The position numbers were made by a program, and so were the translations under genes. 64,000 nt of DNA from contig CAIYLG010000019.1 in NCBI GenBank assembly GCA_903927025.1, positions 61,795 to 125,794 on the forward strand. Direction: 5' to 3'. Shown piece after piece: positions 1 to 9,879 of this stretch (the stretch's first letter is position 1; every line of letters starts with the position of its first letter). The notes below the pieces were generated by a model, which saw only the letters and a program-made list of their open reading frames with translations, made no database searches and was not told the origin of the DNA. This DNA comes from an uncultured Armatimonadota bacterium (GTDB lineage Bacteria; Armatimonadota; Fimbriimonadia; Fimbriimonadales; Fimbriimonadaceae).

Positions 1-1
1 T

Positions 2-559
2 ATTGCCAAGACTCGACCAGATGCGAGGATCGCTCTCAGCGTTACGGCGCCGTCGCTGCTGGAGGATGCCCTCACGAAGCATGGGGCGCACGTGATTCGA
101 ACCAAATCCGACACACGCAGCCTGATGAACAGCAGCCTAGAAGAGAACGTCATGTTCGCGGGTGACGAGAACGGCGGGTTCATCTTCCCTGCCCTTCACC
201 CGGGTTTTGATGCACCGTTCAGCTTCGGAATGCTTGTAACCATGCTTCAGGAGACGGGCCTCTCCGTCAGCGAAGTTTCTGGCGAGCTGCCTGTATTCAA
301 GCTGGCGTACGAGCAGGTTCGAGTGCCTTGGGAATCCAAGGGATCTGTGATGCGCAAAATCTCGGAGGAGAGCCGGCCCGGTTCTCACGTCGAGCTCCTG
401 GACGGAATCAAGATCTACGACAACGACTCGTGGGTGCTGGTCCTTCCTGACTCCCTAGAACCGGTGTTCCACGTCTATGCCGAGTCCCCGGAGGCTGATG
501 CCAGCCAGGCAATGGTGGAACACTATGTTAAGAAGATTGAGGGGCTAATCACTCCCTAG
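2..559 (+). CDS. Phosphohexomutase (phosphomannomutase/phosphoglucomutase family), C-terminal part, 5' truncated by window edge
   Basis: Frame is open from base 2; motif GDENGGFIFP..HPGFDAPFSFGMLVTML is typical of the substrate loop of alpha-D-phosphohexomutases; C-terminal domain present. Confidence 0.85.
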   Translation: MAKTRPDARIALSVTAPSLLEDALTKHGAHVIRTKSDTRSLMNSSLEENVMFAGDENGGFIFPALHPGFDAPFSFGMLVTMLQETGLSVSEVSGELPVFKLAYEQVRVPWESKGSVMRKISEESRPGSHVELLDGIKIYDNDSWVLVLPDSLEPVFHVYAESPEADASQAMVEHYVKKIEGLITP

Positions 560-1782
560 TGGACGTACTGCTCTTGGGCTGGTTTCGGCCCAAGAGACTC
601 GACGGCATAGGGATACCGGTTTTGGGCATTCCAGATCAGAAATCCTTGGTAGCCAACGTCCCGAGTCGCCTTGATCTGCGCCTTGAGCTCTTTGGCGGAA
701 TACTTCATCATGCCGCCGAGATTGAACGCCTGAAGCCATGGGCGAATCACCGTCTTGGGCAACCGTTTTTTATAGTCGTCCAATGACTTCTTGATGATCT
801 GATACGGCGCCTCATTGGGGTTCTTGATGCCGTACTCACCCTTCGCAAAGTGAGAGGGGTAGATCATCGGAGAGAGGACGTCAAACGAGGCGCTTACCTT
901 CTCCAGTTGCTGACCAATTCCTTCGTCACCCTTCGTGGAAGAGATGATGCCGAAGATGTCTACCGAGAACACCCCGTGTCGCTTATGGACTCGGTCACCA
1001 ATGAACTTCGTAAAGTCGGCGATAACGTCTGCATTCAGCCCATTTGCTCCGGATGGATAATCCTTCTTTGCAGGGAAGAACTGAGTTGCTGCCTTACCTT
1101 CACTTGGGAATCGCACGTAATCCAGCTGGATCTCCGGGAAGCCCATGTCGAGGGCAAAATCCACACAGGCGGCCAGGTATTCCCAGTTCTTCTTGTTGTA
1201 GGGGTCCAGCCAGTGGTTTCGCTTCCGGTCACTCCACACGCGATGATCGGGGAACTGGATCGCAAGCTCTGGGTGCTTCACCGTCACAAAGTTGTCTCGA
1301 AAACAGGCAATTCTGGCGATTGGCCAGACCTTGTGATCTTCAAACATTTTCATCATCGCGGCAGGCTTGGCGACTGCGATGTGGTTGGCACCCGAATCAT
1401 CGGCAAGGGGGATGCCAGTCTTGAAGTACATCTGGCCCTCATCCCGAACGTCCACGACTGCCGCATTGATCTCCGTTTTGTCTGTGATCGCCATCAATCG
1501 CGCGGTGCCAGTCTTGCTGCCCGCAACCCAGGCGGTCCAGTAAAGTCCCTTCACGTGGGCTGGCCGGTCAAAGTGGTAAGTGGGTAGGCCAGGTTTGGAC
1601 GGAGTGATGCCTGGTTTTGGCTTGGCGGCTGCCGGCCGAGATTTGGAAATCTTTCCGCCAGAATTCGATTCTTTATCAGAATTTGGCCGACCTGCGCAAG
1701 AATAGATACACGTCAAAGAAAGCAGCGCTAGGACTGCGCTGGATATCCGCACGGAGAGCATATGAAAGTTAGAGCCAGCCAT
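556..1782 (-). CDS. Putative glycosidase, DUF4015-like, secreted or lipoprotein
   Basis: N-terminal hydrophobic signal with Cys; VKGLYWTAWVAGS..., AAVVDVRDEGQM, WLDPYNKKNWEYL, IQLDYVRFPSEG motifs of the DUF4015 TIM-barrel family; alternative start at 1761. Confidence 0.75.
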   Translation of the reverse strand: MAGSNFHMLSVRISSAVLALLSLTCIYSCAGRPNSDKESNSGGKISKSRPAAAKPKPGITPSKPGLPTYHFDRPAHVKGLYWTAWVAGSKTGTARLMAITDKTEINAAVVDVRDEGQMYFKTGIPLADDSGANHIAVAKPAAMMKMFEDHKVWPIARIACFRDNFVTVKHPELAIQFPDHRVWSDRKRNHWLDPYNKKNWEYLAACVDFALDMGFPEIQLDYVRFPSEGKAATQFFPAKKDYPSGANGLNADVIADFTKFIGDRVHKRHGVFSVDIFGIISSTKGDEGIGQQLEKVSASFDVLSPMIYPSHFAKGEYGIKNPNEAPYQIIKKSLDDYKKRLPKTVIRPWLQAFNLGGMMKYSAKELKAQIKATRDVGYQGFLIWNAQNRYPYAVESLGPKPAQEQYVH

Positions 1783-2673
1783 TGTCGGCGAGTCATTGTA
1801 CTAGGAATTCTTACAGCGACTCTGTCTTATTTATCTACAAGCGCAGAGGCTACTCTGCGAACCGTCGCGATAGGCACACAGCAGCGGGTGACGAACCGTC
1901 CAGCGAACCCAAACGGAGCTGTCTTCGTTGCTGAATACCACCACATTCGCAGCGGGAAGAACGACATGTTCCGCTCAGCGGATAACTTCCGACGCGACCT
2001 GGAGCAGTTTTACGCAATGGGCTTTCGGCCCGTTCTCGCCAGCGAATACCTGGCCAACCGAATCAACATCCCCTCTGGAGCTCTGCCACTCGTGATGACC
2101 TTTGATGACGCGGTACCAAGTCAGCTGCAATTGACCCCAACCGGACAGCCGACCCCTGACTGTGCCATCGGCATCTGGCAGGATTTTGCACGGCGCCACC
2201 CTGACTTTCCCGTTCGCGCCACCTTGTTCGTACTTCCAGATTCCATGTGGGGCCCCAAGAGGGACGTAAAGAGAAAGATCGACCTACTCAAGCGGCTTGG
2301 CTGTGAACTTGAGAATCACACCATCACCCATCCAAAGCTCAAGAAACTGACCGACGACAAAGTGATGGAAGAGTTGGGCAAAGCCGAGGATCGTTTGGCC
2401 TCCAATGGGCAGTCTGGCCCACATTCTCTGGCACTTCCATACGGCATCAGCCCCAAGAATGCCAACATCCTCAAGGGCTTCGACTGGCATGGCAACCGGA
2501 TTACATTTACTGGAGTTTTTCTGGTCGGAGCGAATCCTGCGCCGTCTCCAAACAGTCCGAAATTCAATCGCTACCGTGTTCCAAGAATCATGGCTATTTC
2601 AGGTCCATACGGGATTGATTTCTGGCTCAAGAAGCTCTCCCAAGGCCAGGTTAAGCCTTACGTCCAGCCGTAG
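1762..2673 (+). CDS. Polysaccharide deacetylase-like protein (copy 1)
   Basis: VAEYHHIR...GFRPVLASEYLAN...LVMTFDDA...ENHTITHPKL (TFDD and H-x3-H NodB-type motifs); signal peptide. Confidence 0.8.
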   Translation: MKVRASHCRRVIVLGILTATLSYLSTSAEATLRTVAIGTQQRVTNRPANPNGAVFVAEYHHIRSGKNDMFRSADNFRRDLEQFYAMGFRPVLASEYLANRINIPSGALPLVMTFDDAVPSQLQLTPTGQPTPDCAIGIWQDFARRHPDFPVRATLFVLPDSMWGPKRDVKRKIDLLKRLGCELENHTITHPKLKKLTDDKVMEELGKAEDRLASNGQSGPHSLALPYGISPKNANILKGFDWHGNRITFTGVFLVGANPAPSPNSPKFNRYRVPRIMAISGPYGIDFWLKKLSQGQVKPYVQP

Positions 2674-2694
2674 CCGCGACCGAATCCTAAGCCG

Positions 2695-3639
2695 ATGAAA
2701 CTAGCACTCCTCAAGCTCGCCTCTTCGCTAGGGCGTACTTCTTCCCTCTCTCCTGTGTTGTTCGCATGCGCGACGGGTTGTGGTTCCCACCAGACGACCA
2801 AGGCTCCTGCCGTCAAAGCCGTCCCCAAACAAGAAGACACCGCTCCCAAGCGTGTTTCCAATCGCCCTGCCAATCTCATGGGTAGGGTTTATGTGGCCGA
2901 GTATCACCATATCCGCGCGGGTAGAGGGCCAATGTTCAGAACCCCGAAGCAGTTTCGGGCAGACCTGAATCTGTACTACAAGATGGGCTTTCGGCCGGTG
3001 TTGGCAAGCGAATACCTTGCCAATAAGATGCCGCTGGCACCCGGTGCCTCGCCCGTGGTGATGACATTTGACGACTCTAACCCCAGCCAGATTCAACTCA
3101 CCAAAACCGGTGAAGTCGATCCGAGGTCTGCAGTGGGCATCTGGATGGAGTTCGCAAAGACCCACCCGGACTTCCCAGTTCACGGGACATTCTTTGTGCT
3201 GCCGGGAAGCCTCTGGGGCAAAAAGAAACAGGCGAAGGAGAAGGTCAAGCTGCTCCTTTCAATGGGCTCAGAACTTGCGAATCACACAATGTCCCACCCG
3301 TTCCTCAACCATTGCTCAGACGCCAAGGTGAAATACGAAGTTGCCACCTGCAACTTCCGCCTTGATGCACTCGGTCAACCAGGCCCGCACACTTTGGCGG
3401 TGCCGTACGGCGAGTTCCCTCGGCACAGCTCGATCCTCAAAGGGTTCACCTACAAGGGTAAGCAAGTAGAGTTCAGCGGCGTCTTCATGGCCTGGGGCGG
3501 CCCCGCCCGGTCTCCCAATGACCCCAAGCTCAATCGCTACAAAATCCCCCGCATGATGGCCGTCAACGAAGAGGACAGCATCGAGAACTACATCAAGACA
3601 ATCAAGAAGGGCCACTACAAGCCCTACGTCCAGCCGTGA
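2695..3639 (+). CDS. Polysaccharide deacetylase-like protein (copy 2, tandem paralogue)
   Basis: Same motifs as 1762..2673 (VAEYHHIRAG, GFRPVLASEYLANK, VVMTFDDSNPSQIQLT, ANHTMSHP); same length and order. Confidence 0.8.
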   Translation: MKLALLKLASSLGRTSSLSPVLFACATGCGSHQTTKAPAVKAVPKQEDTAPKRVSNRPANLMGRVYVAEYHHIRAGRGPMFRTPKQFRADLNLYYKMGFRPVLASEYLANKMPLAPGASPVVMTFDDSNPSQIQLTKTGEVDPRSAVGIWMEFAKTHPDFPVHGTFFVLPGSLWGKKKQAKEKVKLLLSMGSELANHTMSHPFLNHCSDAKVKYEVATCNFRLDALGQPGPHTLAVPYGEFPRHSSILKGFTYKGKQVEFSGVFMAWGGPARSPNDPKLNRYKIPRMMAVNEEDSIENYIKTIKKGHYKPYVQP

Positions 3640-3680
3640 GCATGCTGTTGCTCATGTCGGGACGAAGGGCTTGCCGGGTG

Positions 3681-3737
3681 GGCGCGCGGACATTTATTCC
3701 GCATCAAGAAAGGGGTTTCAACCCCGTCGTTGTAGGT
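3681..3737 (+). repeat. 57-bp intergenic double-hairpin repeat, copy 1
   Basis: ggcgcgcggacatttattccgc...ggggtttcaaccccgtcgttgtaggt; aligns without gaps to 26480..26536. Confidence 0.8.
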
Positions 3738-3875
3738 TCCTGGAGGTTCCTCCACGCGCTCCAACTGTGTCAGTTAGAGATGAACGGCGGCGGGGGTATG
3801 GCCGTCCTGGCCATGGGTTGCGCCCGCCAATCCGTTGGCATGGGTTAAGACGCAAACGTTGAGTGGAAAGCACCT

Positions 3876-4682
3876 TCAAATTTCGATGAGCATCCCATCG
3901 AAACCAGGCTCAATTCCGTGTGGCTGCAGGGTCTGCTCGAGGTCACAGTGGCGAGCATTGCCATGGTGGCTGTGGTGAGTGGTGACGACCTTGGAGGACG
4001 CTGTGAGCACACCAGTGGCTCTTAGGCGAGAAATCACGCTGAGGACGCCTTCAATGTTGAGATGCCCTTTGTAGGTTGACTCCACAAACCCGTCTGAGCA
4101 CTCGATAATCAGCAGATCCAGTGGATAGCGCTTCAAGAATTCAAACGTCTCTTCAGGCCAAATCCCTGTGTCGGTGGCGTACAGCAGGGTTTTGCCATCC
4201 GCCTGGACGATCAGGTTGTGGCAGTCCTCATCTTCGATATGGGTCGCCCGGATCGGCGTAATCAGGTACCGACCATGCTGAAACGACTCGAAGCTCTTGG
4301 TCTCCATGATCTCCAGCGGCCAATCTGGATATCGATCCAAAATCTCCCGGGAAACAACAGCGTTCGCGTAGATCGTGTAGGGCAGGTGATCTAGTTCAGT
4401 GAACGGATACAGCGCGTACTGCAGCTCGTTGACGGCGATATGGTCGTCGTCGCTGTGCGTGAACACGAGACCGGTCCAATCCCGAGCATCAAGTCCGGCC
4501 TGCTGAAGCTGGACGATGGTCTCGGGCGGCAGGTCAATCTTGAGACCGTCGTCAATAATCGCCGCCGTTCGACTTCGAACATCTTTCCCCCCGTTGGCAC
4601 GGGCATACCGGCTCACCATGTCGTCTCCGAAGAAACCGGGAATTCCGTCTGCCGCGCCTGTGCCAAGGAGTCGAATGTTCAT
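3876..4682 (-). CDS. MBL-fold metallo-hydrolase (PhnP/RNase Z-like)
   Basis: MNIRLLGTGAADGIPG start; VFTHSDDDHI (HxxxDH-like), ATDTG, VVTTHHSHHGNARHCDLEQ. Confidence 0.75.
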   Translation of the reverse strand: MNIRLLGTGAADGIPGFFGDDMVSRYARANGGKDVRSRTAAIIDDGLKIDLPPETIVQLQQAGLDARDWTGLVFTHSDDDHIAVNELQYALYPFTELDHLPYTIYANAVVSREILDRYPDWPLEIMETKSFESFQHGRYLITPIRATHIEDEDCHNLIVQADGKTLLYATDTGIWPEETFEFLKRYPLDLLIIECSDGFVESTYKGHLNIEGVLSVISRLRATGVLTASSKVVTTHHSHHGNARHCDLEQTLQPHGIEPGFDGMLIEI

Positions 4683-4689
4683 GGCTCTG

Positions 4690-5967
4690 TCAAAAGTCGT
4701 TCAAGCTCCAGATTATGAGGCCGCTCAGGATTTTCGGATAATAGTAGGTACTTTTCTGGGGCATCTTTTCCCCACATTGAGCAATTTCCTGCATATCTGC
4801 CACCGACGGAGGGTTCATCAGGAACGCTGCAGCAGAACCAGAGTCCGGTGCGGCGACCGCTTCTTCCGCATCGCGGGTGTAGGCGATCTGCTCCAATCCC
4901 TTAATGCCCAGCAGCTTCTCGAGGATAACGCGATGAAGAACCGTCACGTCCAGGGCCTTTAGCGCGTCGCCCTCTTCTGCATCATTCATGGCGACGGCCG
5001 TACCTGGCACCTTTTCCACAAGGACATACCCCTTGTTTCCTGGGAGAGCAAGGCCAAACGCGCGAGAGCCAGAAGCGTGAATCTTCTCGATCTCCGCCAT
5101 GAGGCTTTCCCCAGAAACTTCCCTGAGGTCGTACACCGTTGAAAGCCGCTGGATCAGTTCATCTGGCCCAAACGGCAGAGTTTTCAGAATTCGATGGGTC
5201 GGCAGCAGGACGAGCCCAGGGTCCGAGATGGAGCAGAGCGCCATCATCAGATAGTCCTCAGGGATCAGGTCCGACTTCTCGCCCTGCGACTGTCGATACG
5301 CCAAAGCCGTTTCATATCGATGATGGCCGTCTGCGATCCAGACCTTTCGATCCGCGAGCAGGTCTACCAAAGCTTTGACGGCAGTTTCGTCGGTAATCGG
5401 CTCCAGTTCGTGATCGACTCCTTCATCGGAGTGGGTATCCACCTTCTCTGTCACAGGCGCGGCCAGAATCGCTTTCAGGACGTCGCTGTTGGCATCCTCA
5501 TAGAGGCCAAAGATGCACTCCAAGTGCGATCTCGTTGCCTCAAGGATGCGCATTCGATCCTCTTTGTGCTTCGGGAATGTCTGCTCGTGCGGCAACACGA
5601 TCCCCTTGTCGTACGGCTCTACTTTGATCAGTGCAATCATCGCCGTCCGCGAGAAAGCATCCGGGATTCCCGGAAGATGAAAGTGCTGGGTGTATCGATA
5701 GATGGCTGGCTTTGCCTCTGGCGATAGAGCTCCTTCCTGTCTCCATGCGGTCAGGAGGGCCGCGCTGCGTGCGTACTTGATGTACTTGCTGCGATCGTCT
5801 TCCTTCTGTTCAGGGAGCGTCAGGTGAACGACGTTGTGAGGGTTGCGGGCAGCATACTCGTCACGCTGAGCAGCCGAGAGAACATCGTACGGCGGCGCCG
5901 TAAGCGAATCAATGGGGCCAGCCCCAGAAGAAAACCGAAGCCCCTTAAAGGGCCGAATCGACGCCAT
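4690..5967 (-). CDS. DUF1015 domain-containing protein
   Basis: MASIRPFKGLRFSSGAGPIDSLTAPPYDVLS; ADGHHRYETALAYR; start trimmed from the 6348 ORF start because the extra 127 codons lie antisense to the prenyl synthase. Confidence 0.85.
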   Translation of the reverse strand: MASIRPFKGLRFSSGAGPIDSLTAPPYDVLSAAQRDEYAARNPHNVVHLTLPEQKEDDRSKYIKYARSAALLTAWRQEGALSPEAKPAIYRYTQHFHLPGIPDAFSRTAMIALIKVEPYDKGIVLPHEQTFPKHKEDRMRILEATRSHLECIFGLYEDANSDVLKAILAAPVTEKVDTHSDEGVDHELEPITDETAVKALVDLLADRKVWIADGHHRYETALAYRQSQGEKSDLIPEDYLMMALCSISDPGLVLLPTHRILKTLPFGPDELIQRLSTVYDLREVSGESLMAEIEKIHASGSRAFGLALPGNKGYVLVEKVPGTAVAMNDAEEGDALKALDVTVLHRVILEKLLGIKGLEQIAYTRDAEEAVAAPDSGSAAAFLMNPPSVADMQEIAQCGEKMPQKSTYYYPKILSGLIIWSLNDF

Positions 5968-6017
5968 AGCCTCTGAGTCTACCAGCGCCTTCCCTTCACG
6001 ACGGTAGACTCGGACGC

Positions 6018-6893
6018 GTGGGGTTCGATACACATCTAAAGGCCTATGCTGAGCTCGTTGACGGGCGCATGGCTCAGCTTCTTCCATCGGCAGATGCGGT
6101 GCCTCAAAAGCTTCACGAGGCGATGCGCTACAGCTGTCTGGCGCCTGGCAAGCGGATGCGTCCAGCCCTGGCGATGGCCTCGGCCGTAGCGTTCGGTAAA
6201 GACGCCGACTTTGTGGTTGACGCTGGATGCGCCATTGAGTTCGTTCATTGCTTCTCGCTGATCCACGACGACTTACCGGCCATCGACAACGATGACTTGC
6301 GACGCGGGGTACCCACTTGTCACGTAAAGTTCGGCGAAGCGGTCGCAATTCTTGCCGGGGACGGCCTTTTTGCCCTCGCCTTTGACACCCTTGCCAACGG
6401 CCCGTGGCCGGCAGAGGCCCGCATCCGAGCGGTTGCCTCGCTCACGAAAGCCACCGGCTCAGACGGGCTGGTAGGTGGTGAAACTCTCGACATCCTCTCC
6501 GAGGGGCAGGAGATCAGCTTCGAGACGCTTCAGATCATCCACCGCCGCAAGACTGGCTCCCTGATTGCCGCATCCTGCGAGATAGGCGCTCTCCTTGCTG
6601 GGGCCACCCCAGAGCAGTCTTGCCGGATGTACGAATACGGTGCCGCTGTCGGCCTCGCCTTCCAGATTGCGGACGACCTTCTTAACGAAACGTCAACGCC
6701 CGAGAAGCTGGGCAAGGCGGCAGGGTCCGATCGGGAGAGAGGCAAGGCGACCTATCCCGCGATGATAGGACTGGAAGCAAGCCGCAAGGCAGCCGAAGAT
6801 GCGGTTCAGCACGGCATCTGTTGCCTTGAAGGACTCGAAAACACCGAATTCCTGGTGGATATCGCGAAGTACTCCATTCACCGGCTCTACTAG
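6018..6893 (+). CDS. Polyprenyl synthetase (farnesyl/geranylgeranyl diphosphate synthase)
   Basis: FSLIHDDLPAIDNDDLRRGVPTCHVKFGEAVAILAGD and FQIADDLLN DDxxD-type motifs; GTG start. Confidence 0.88.
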   Translation: MGFDTHLKAYAELVDGRMAQLLPSADAVPQKLHEAMRYSCLAPGKRMRPALAMASAVAFGKDADFVVDAGCAIEFVHCFSLIHDDLPAIDNDDLRRGVPTCHVKFGEAVAILAGDGLFALAFDTLANGPWPAEARIRAVASLTKATGSDGLVGGETLDILSEGQEISFETLQIIHRRKTGSLIAASCEIGALLAGATPEQSCRMYEYGAAVGLAFQIADDLLNETSTPEKLGKAAGSDRERGKATYPAMIGLEASRKAAEDAVQHGICCLEGLENTEFLVDIAKYSIHRLY

Positions 6894-6927
6894 ACCCAGG
6901 TCGCTCAGCGGTAATCTTGGCGACAAT

Positions 6928-7866
6928 ATGGCGACCTGGAGCCTCGACTCGACTCGTGAAACTGTTCATGGCCACTTCAGCCGTGATCTCAAGCCGATCC
7001 TAACCATCGATTCTGGAGACCGTGTCGATTTCAGGACGCTGGACGCACGATGGTACACCGAGCCTCACGCGTCCCCATCCGCACCGCAGCCACCCAGAAT
7101 TGAGCCGAGGGATCCGGTTCTCGATGCGGGGCACTGCCTGGTCGGCCCCGTCTACATCAACGGTGCTCAGCCGGGCATGACGCTGGAAGTGCAGATTCAT
7201 GAGATCGAAATTGGCTCCTGGGGCTGGACCGTCGCCGGCTTTCCCAGCAGGGCCAACGACCGACTCGAAGTCGGGGATAAGTTCACCTACCACCTGTGGT
7301 CGCTCGACAGTGCCCAGCAGACCGCCCAAAACCAGTTCGGCACCGAGATCTCCCTGAACCCGTTCATGGGAGTGATGGGGATGCCCACGGACGAAGAGGG
7401 CGTACTCTCCACCGCACCTCCGCGCTTTACCGGCGGCAATATGGACTGTAAGGAGCTTCTCGCAGGCACGACGCTGTATCTTCCAATCGCGGTCCCAGGG
7501 GGGCTGTTCTCAGTGGGAGACGGCCACGCCGCCCAAGGCGACGGCGAAGTCTGCGGGACTGCTATCGAGTGCCCAATGGAACGTGTCAGCCTAACTTTCC
7601 GAGTCCACCCAGAGATGTCACTCACGACCCCGCGCATCCGGACCAGCGACTCCTGGATGTGCCTAGGTTTCCACGAGGATCTCCACGAAGCGACGATGAT
7701 CGCCCTAAGCGACATGATGGACCTGATGAGCGTCGAATACGGCATCAGCCGATCTGACGCTATCGCCCTCGCCAGCCTCGTCGTCGATATGCGAGTCACC
7801 CAGATCGCCAACGGGGTGAATGGCGTTCACGCAGTCCTCAAGGACTCCGCCATCCGAAAGGTCTAA
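6928..7866 (+). CDS. Acetamidase/formamidase family protein
   Basis: VGPVYINGAQPGMTLEVQIHEI, GGNMDCKEL, GDGHAAQGDGEVCGTAIECPM; start trimmed to ATG 6928. Confidence 0.85.
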   Translation: MATWSLDSTRETVHGHFSRDLKPILTIDSGDRVDFRTLDARWYTEPHASPSAPQPPRIEPRDPVLDAGHCLVGPVYINGAQPGMTLEVQIHEIEIGSWGWTVAGFPSRANDRLEVGDKFTYHLWSLDSAQQTAQNQFGTEISLNPFMGVMGMPTDEEGVLSTAPPRFTGGNMDCKELLAGTTLYLPIAVPGGLFSVGDGHAAQGDGEVCGTAIECPMERVSLTFRVHPEMSLTTPRIRTSDSWMCLGFHEDLHEATMIALSDMMDLMSVEYGISRSDAIALASLVVDMRVTQIANGVNGVHAVLKDSAIRKV

Positions 7867-8876
7867 GCAACTCGGATAACGATTTTCCCGAAGTGGGCGG
7901 CCGACTCAAGGAGTCGAAGTGCCTTCGGCGCCTCTTCGAACCCAAAGACTTCGCCAATTACGGGTTGAATGTTGTTCGTTGAGATAGCTCGATTCATCGC
8001 CGCGAACATCTCTACCGAGCCAACATAAATGCCCCGCATCTCGATCGCCTTGTGGAGAATCATGGTCGTGGGCACCTCTGCCTTCACACCTGAGAGCACC
8101 CCGATCACCTCTACTCGGCCGCCAAATCGAACCGCATCGAGCGATTGAGCAAGGGTCTCCGCTCCCCCGACTTCTATCACACGGTCAACCCCACCTCCTG
8201 TGAGGTTTCGCACATCTTTGCCCCAGTGGGGATGAAGTCGGTAATTCACGCCAGAGGCGGCACCGAGGGAGATCGCTCGGGCCAGCTTTTCATCGCTGCT
8301 GGAGGTCACCACAACGCTGGCACCGGCTGCCACTGCAAATTGAAGCGCGAAGATGGACACACCACCGGTTCCCTGCACCAGCACGCTCTCTCCCGGCTGG
8401 AGGGGATCCTTTGCGAACAGGGCGTTCCAAGCAGTTACCCCTGCGCACGGAAGGGTCGCCGCCTCCTCAAATGTCAGGTGCTCCGGGATAGGCACGGCCG
8501 CTTCGGCCCGAAGGACCATTTGCTCCGCCAAGGTGCCGGGAAGGGGGCCACCCAAGGCTCCTCGAGCCTTTTCGTGACTGTATCGGCCGCAAATCCAGGA
8601 TTGAAAGAACGCACCAGCGACCCGGTCCCCAACTTTGAGTCCTGTGACCCCTTCTCCCAACTTCGAAACCACTCCGGCTCCATCTGAAAGCGGGATCAGA
8701 GGCAGCGGCATTCGGCCGTCATAGAGTCCTTCCACCATCAGCAGATCCCGATAGTTGAGCGACGCGGCCTTCAGATCCACCAGAACCTCGCCATAACCTG
8801 GCTCCGGTGCTGGAACCTCGGCCATGCGCAAACCGTCTTGACCAAACTCCTGAATTTGAAATGCCTTCATCCTCAC
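7863..8876 (-). CDS. NAD(P)-dependent alcohol dehydrogenase, MDR/quinone oxidoreductase family
   Basis: MKAFQIQEFGQDGLR, GDRVAGAFF, VLVQGTGGVSIFALQFAVAAGASVVVTSSSDEKL Rossmann motif. Confidence 0.85.
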   Translation of the reverse strand: MRMKAFQIQEFGQDGLRMAEVPAPEPGYGEVLVDLKAASLNYRDLLMVEGLYDGRMPLPLIPLSDGAGVVSKLGEGVTGLKVGDRVAGAFFQSWICGRYSHEKARGALGGPLPGTLAEQMVLRAEAAVPIPEHLTFEEAATLPCAGVTAWNALFAKDPLQPGESVLVQGTGGVSIFALQFAVAAGASVVVTSSSDEKLARAISLGAASGVNYRLHPHWGKDVRNLTGGGVDRVIEVGGAETLAQSLDAVRFGGRVEVIGVLSGVKAEVPTTMILHKAIEMRGIYVGSVEMFAAMNRAISTNNIQPVIGEVFGFEEAPKALRLLESAAHFGKIVIRVA

Positions 8877-8958
8877 CTGAACCTACGACTGGGGATCATC
8901 CCATGTCACCCGGGGCGTAGTAAAGCGATACACTAGCCTCCAAGCTTCCACCAACCTT

Positions 8959-9879
8959 ATGAACTCCATCCAACTTAAACGCAATGCCAAGCTGCTTGGC
9001 GCGATTGCCCTGCTGTTTTCTGCGGCGGCATTCTCATCGGCACAGGCTCCCAAAGCGGCCGTCGCCACCAAGAAGTGCCTGTTCTGGAAAGCAGTTTCCG
9101 GAACAAACGTCGTCTATCTGCTGGGTAGCATCCACCTGGCATCCAACGCCGTCTATCCGCTCCCAAAACCGATTGACGACGCATTTGCCGCTTCAAAGTC
9201 GATGGTCGTGGAAGTAGACGTCAATAAGCTGGATCCAGCTTCAGTGACGCAGTATTTGGCCAAGGGCGCCTACACCGATGGAGACACGCTTTGGAAGCAC
9301 CTAAAGCCTGAGACCACTGCGAAAGTGAAGAAGTTCCTCGCCGCGCAGGACATGCCTGCGGACTTTGTGGGGAGCCTTAAGCCATGGTTGGCTGGTGTCA
9401 TGTTGCCCCTCATCCCAATGATGAAAGCGGGCGCCAACAACGACAACGGCATCGACAAGCACTTCCTGGACCTTGCCCAGGGCAAGAAGAAGATTGAGCA
9501 GGCAGAGACGGCAGAATTCCAGTTCAAGCTGCTCTCCTCCGTTCCAGATAGCCTAGGCGACATCTATGTGAACTACTGTGTTGGCGAGACCGAGAAGGGC
9601 AAAACGGAAGACCTCAAGCTCGAAAAGCTTTGGCTCTCGGGCGATGACGAAATGCTCCAGAAGGTGATGTCTCAATACCCCAAGGAGTTGGAGCCGTTGA
9701 TGAACTCGCTTCTGCGAGATCGAAACCCGCATATGGCGGACGTGGCCGAGAAATATCTCAAGACCGGCGGCGGCCCCTGCTTCTTTGTCGTAGGAGCCGC
9801 ACACCTCGTTGGGCCAACTGGCGTTGTCGCGATTCTTCAGAAGCGCGGCTACACCATCACCCGAGTGCAGCCAAACTAG
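8959..9879 (+). CDS. TraB/GumN family protein, secreted
   Basis: Signal peptide; [41 protein letters not shown]. Confidence 0.85.
   Translation: MNSIQLKRNAKLLGAIALLFSAAAFSSAQAPKAAVATKKCLFWKAVSGTNVVYLLGSIHLASNAVYPLPKPIDDAFAASKSMVVEVDVNKLDPASVTQYLAKGAYTDGDTLWKHLKPETTAKVKKFLAAQDMPADFVGSLKPWLAGVMLPLIPMMKAGANNDNGIDKHFLDLAQGKKKIEQAETAEFQFKLLSSVPDSLGDIYVNYCVGETEKGKTEDLKLEKLWLSGDDEMLQKVMSQYPKELEPLMNSLLRDRNPHMADVAEKYLKTGGGPCFFVVGAAHLVGPTGVVAILQKRGYTITRVQPN

Noticed and set aside
5968-6348. N-terminal 127 codons of the 4690..6348 ORF
   Set aside because: Basic, low-complexity translation antisense to the prenyl synthase; the DUF1015 family start MASIRPF lies at 5967
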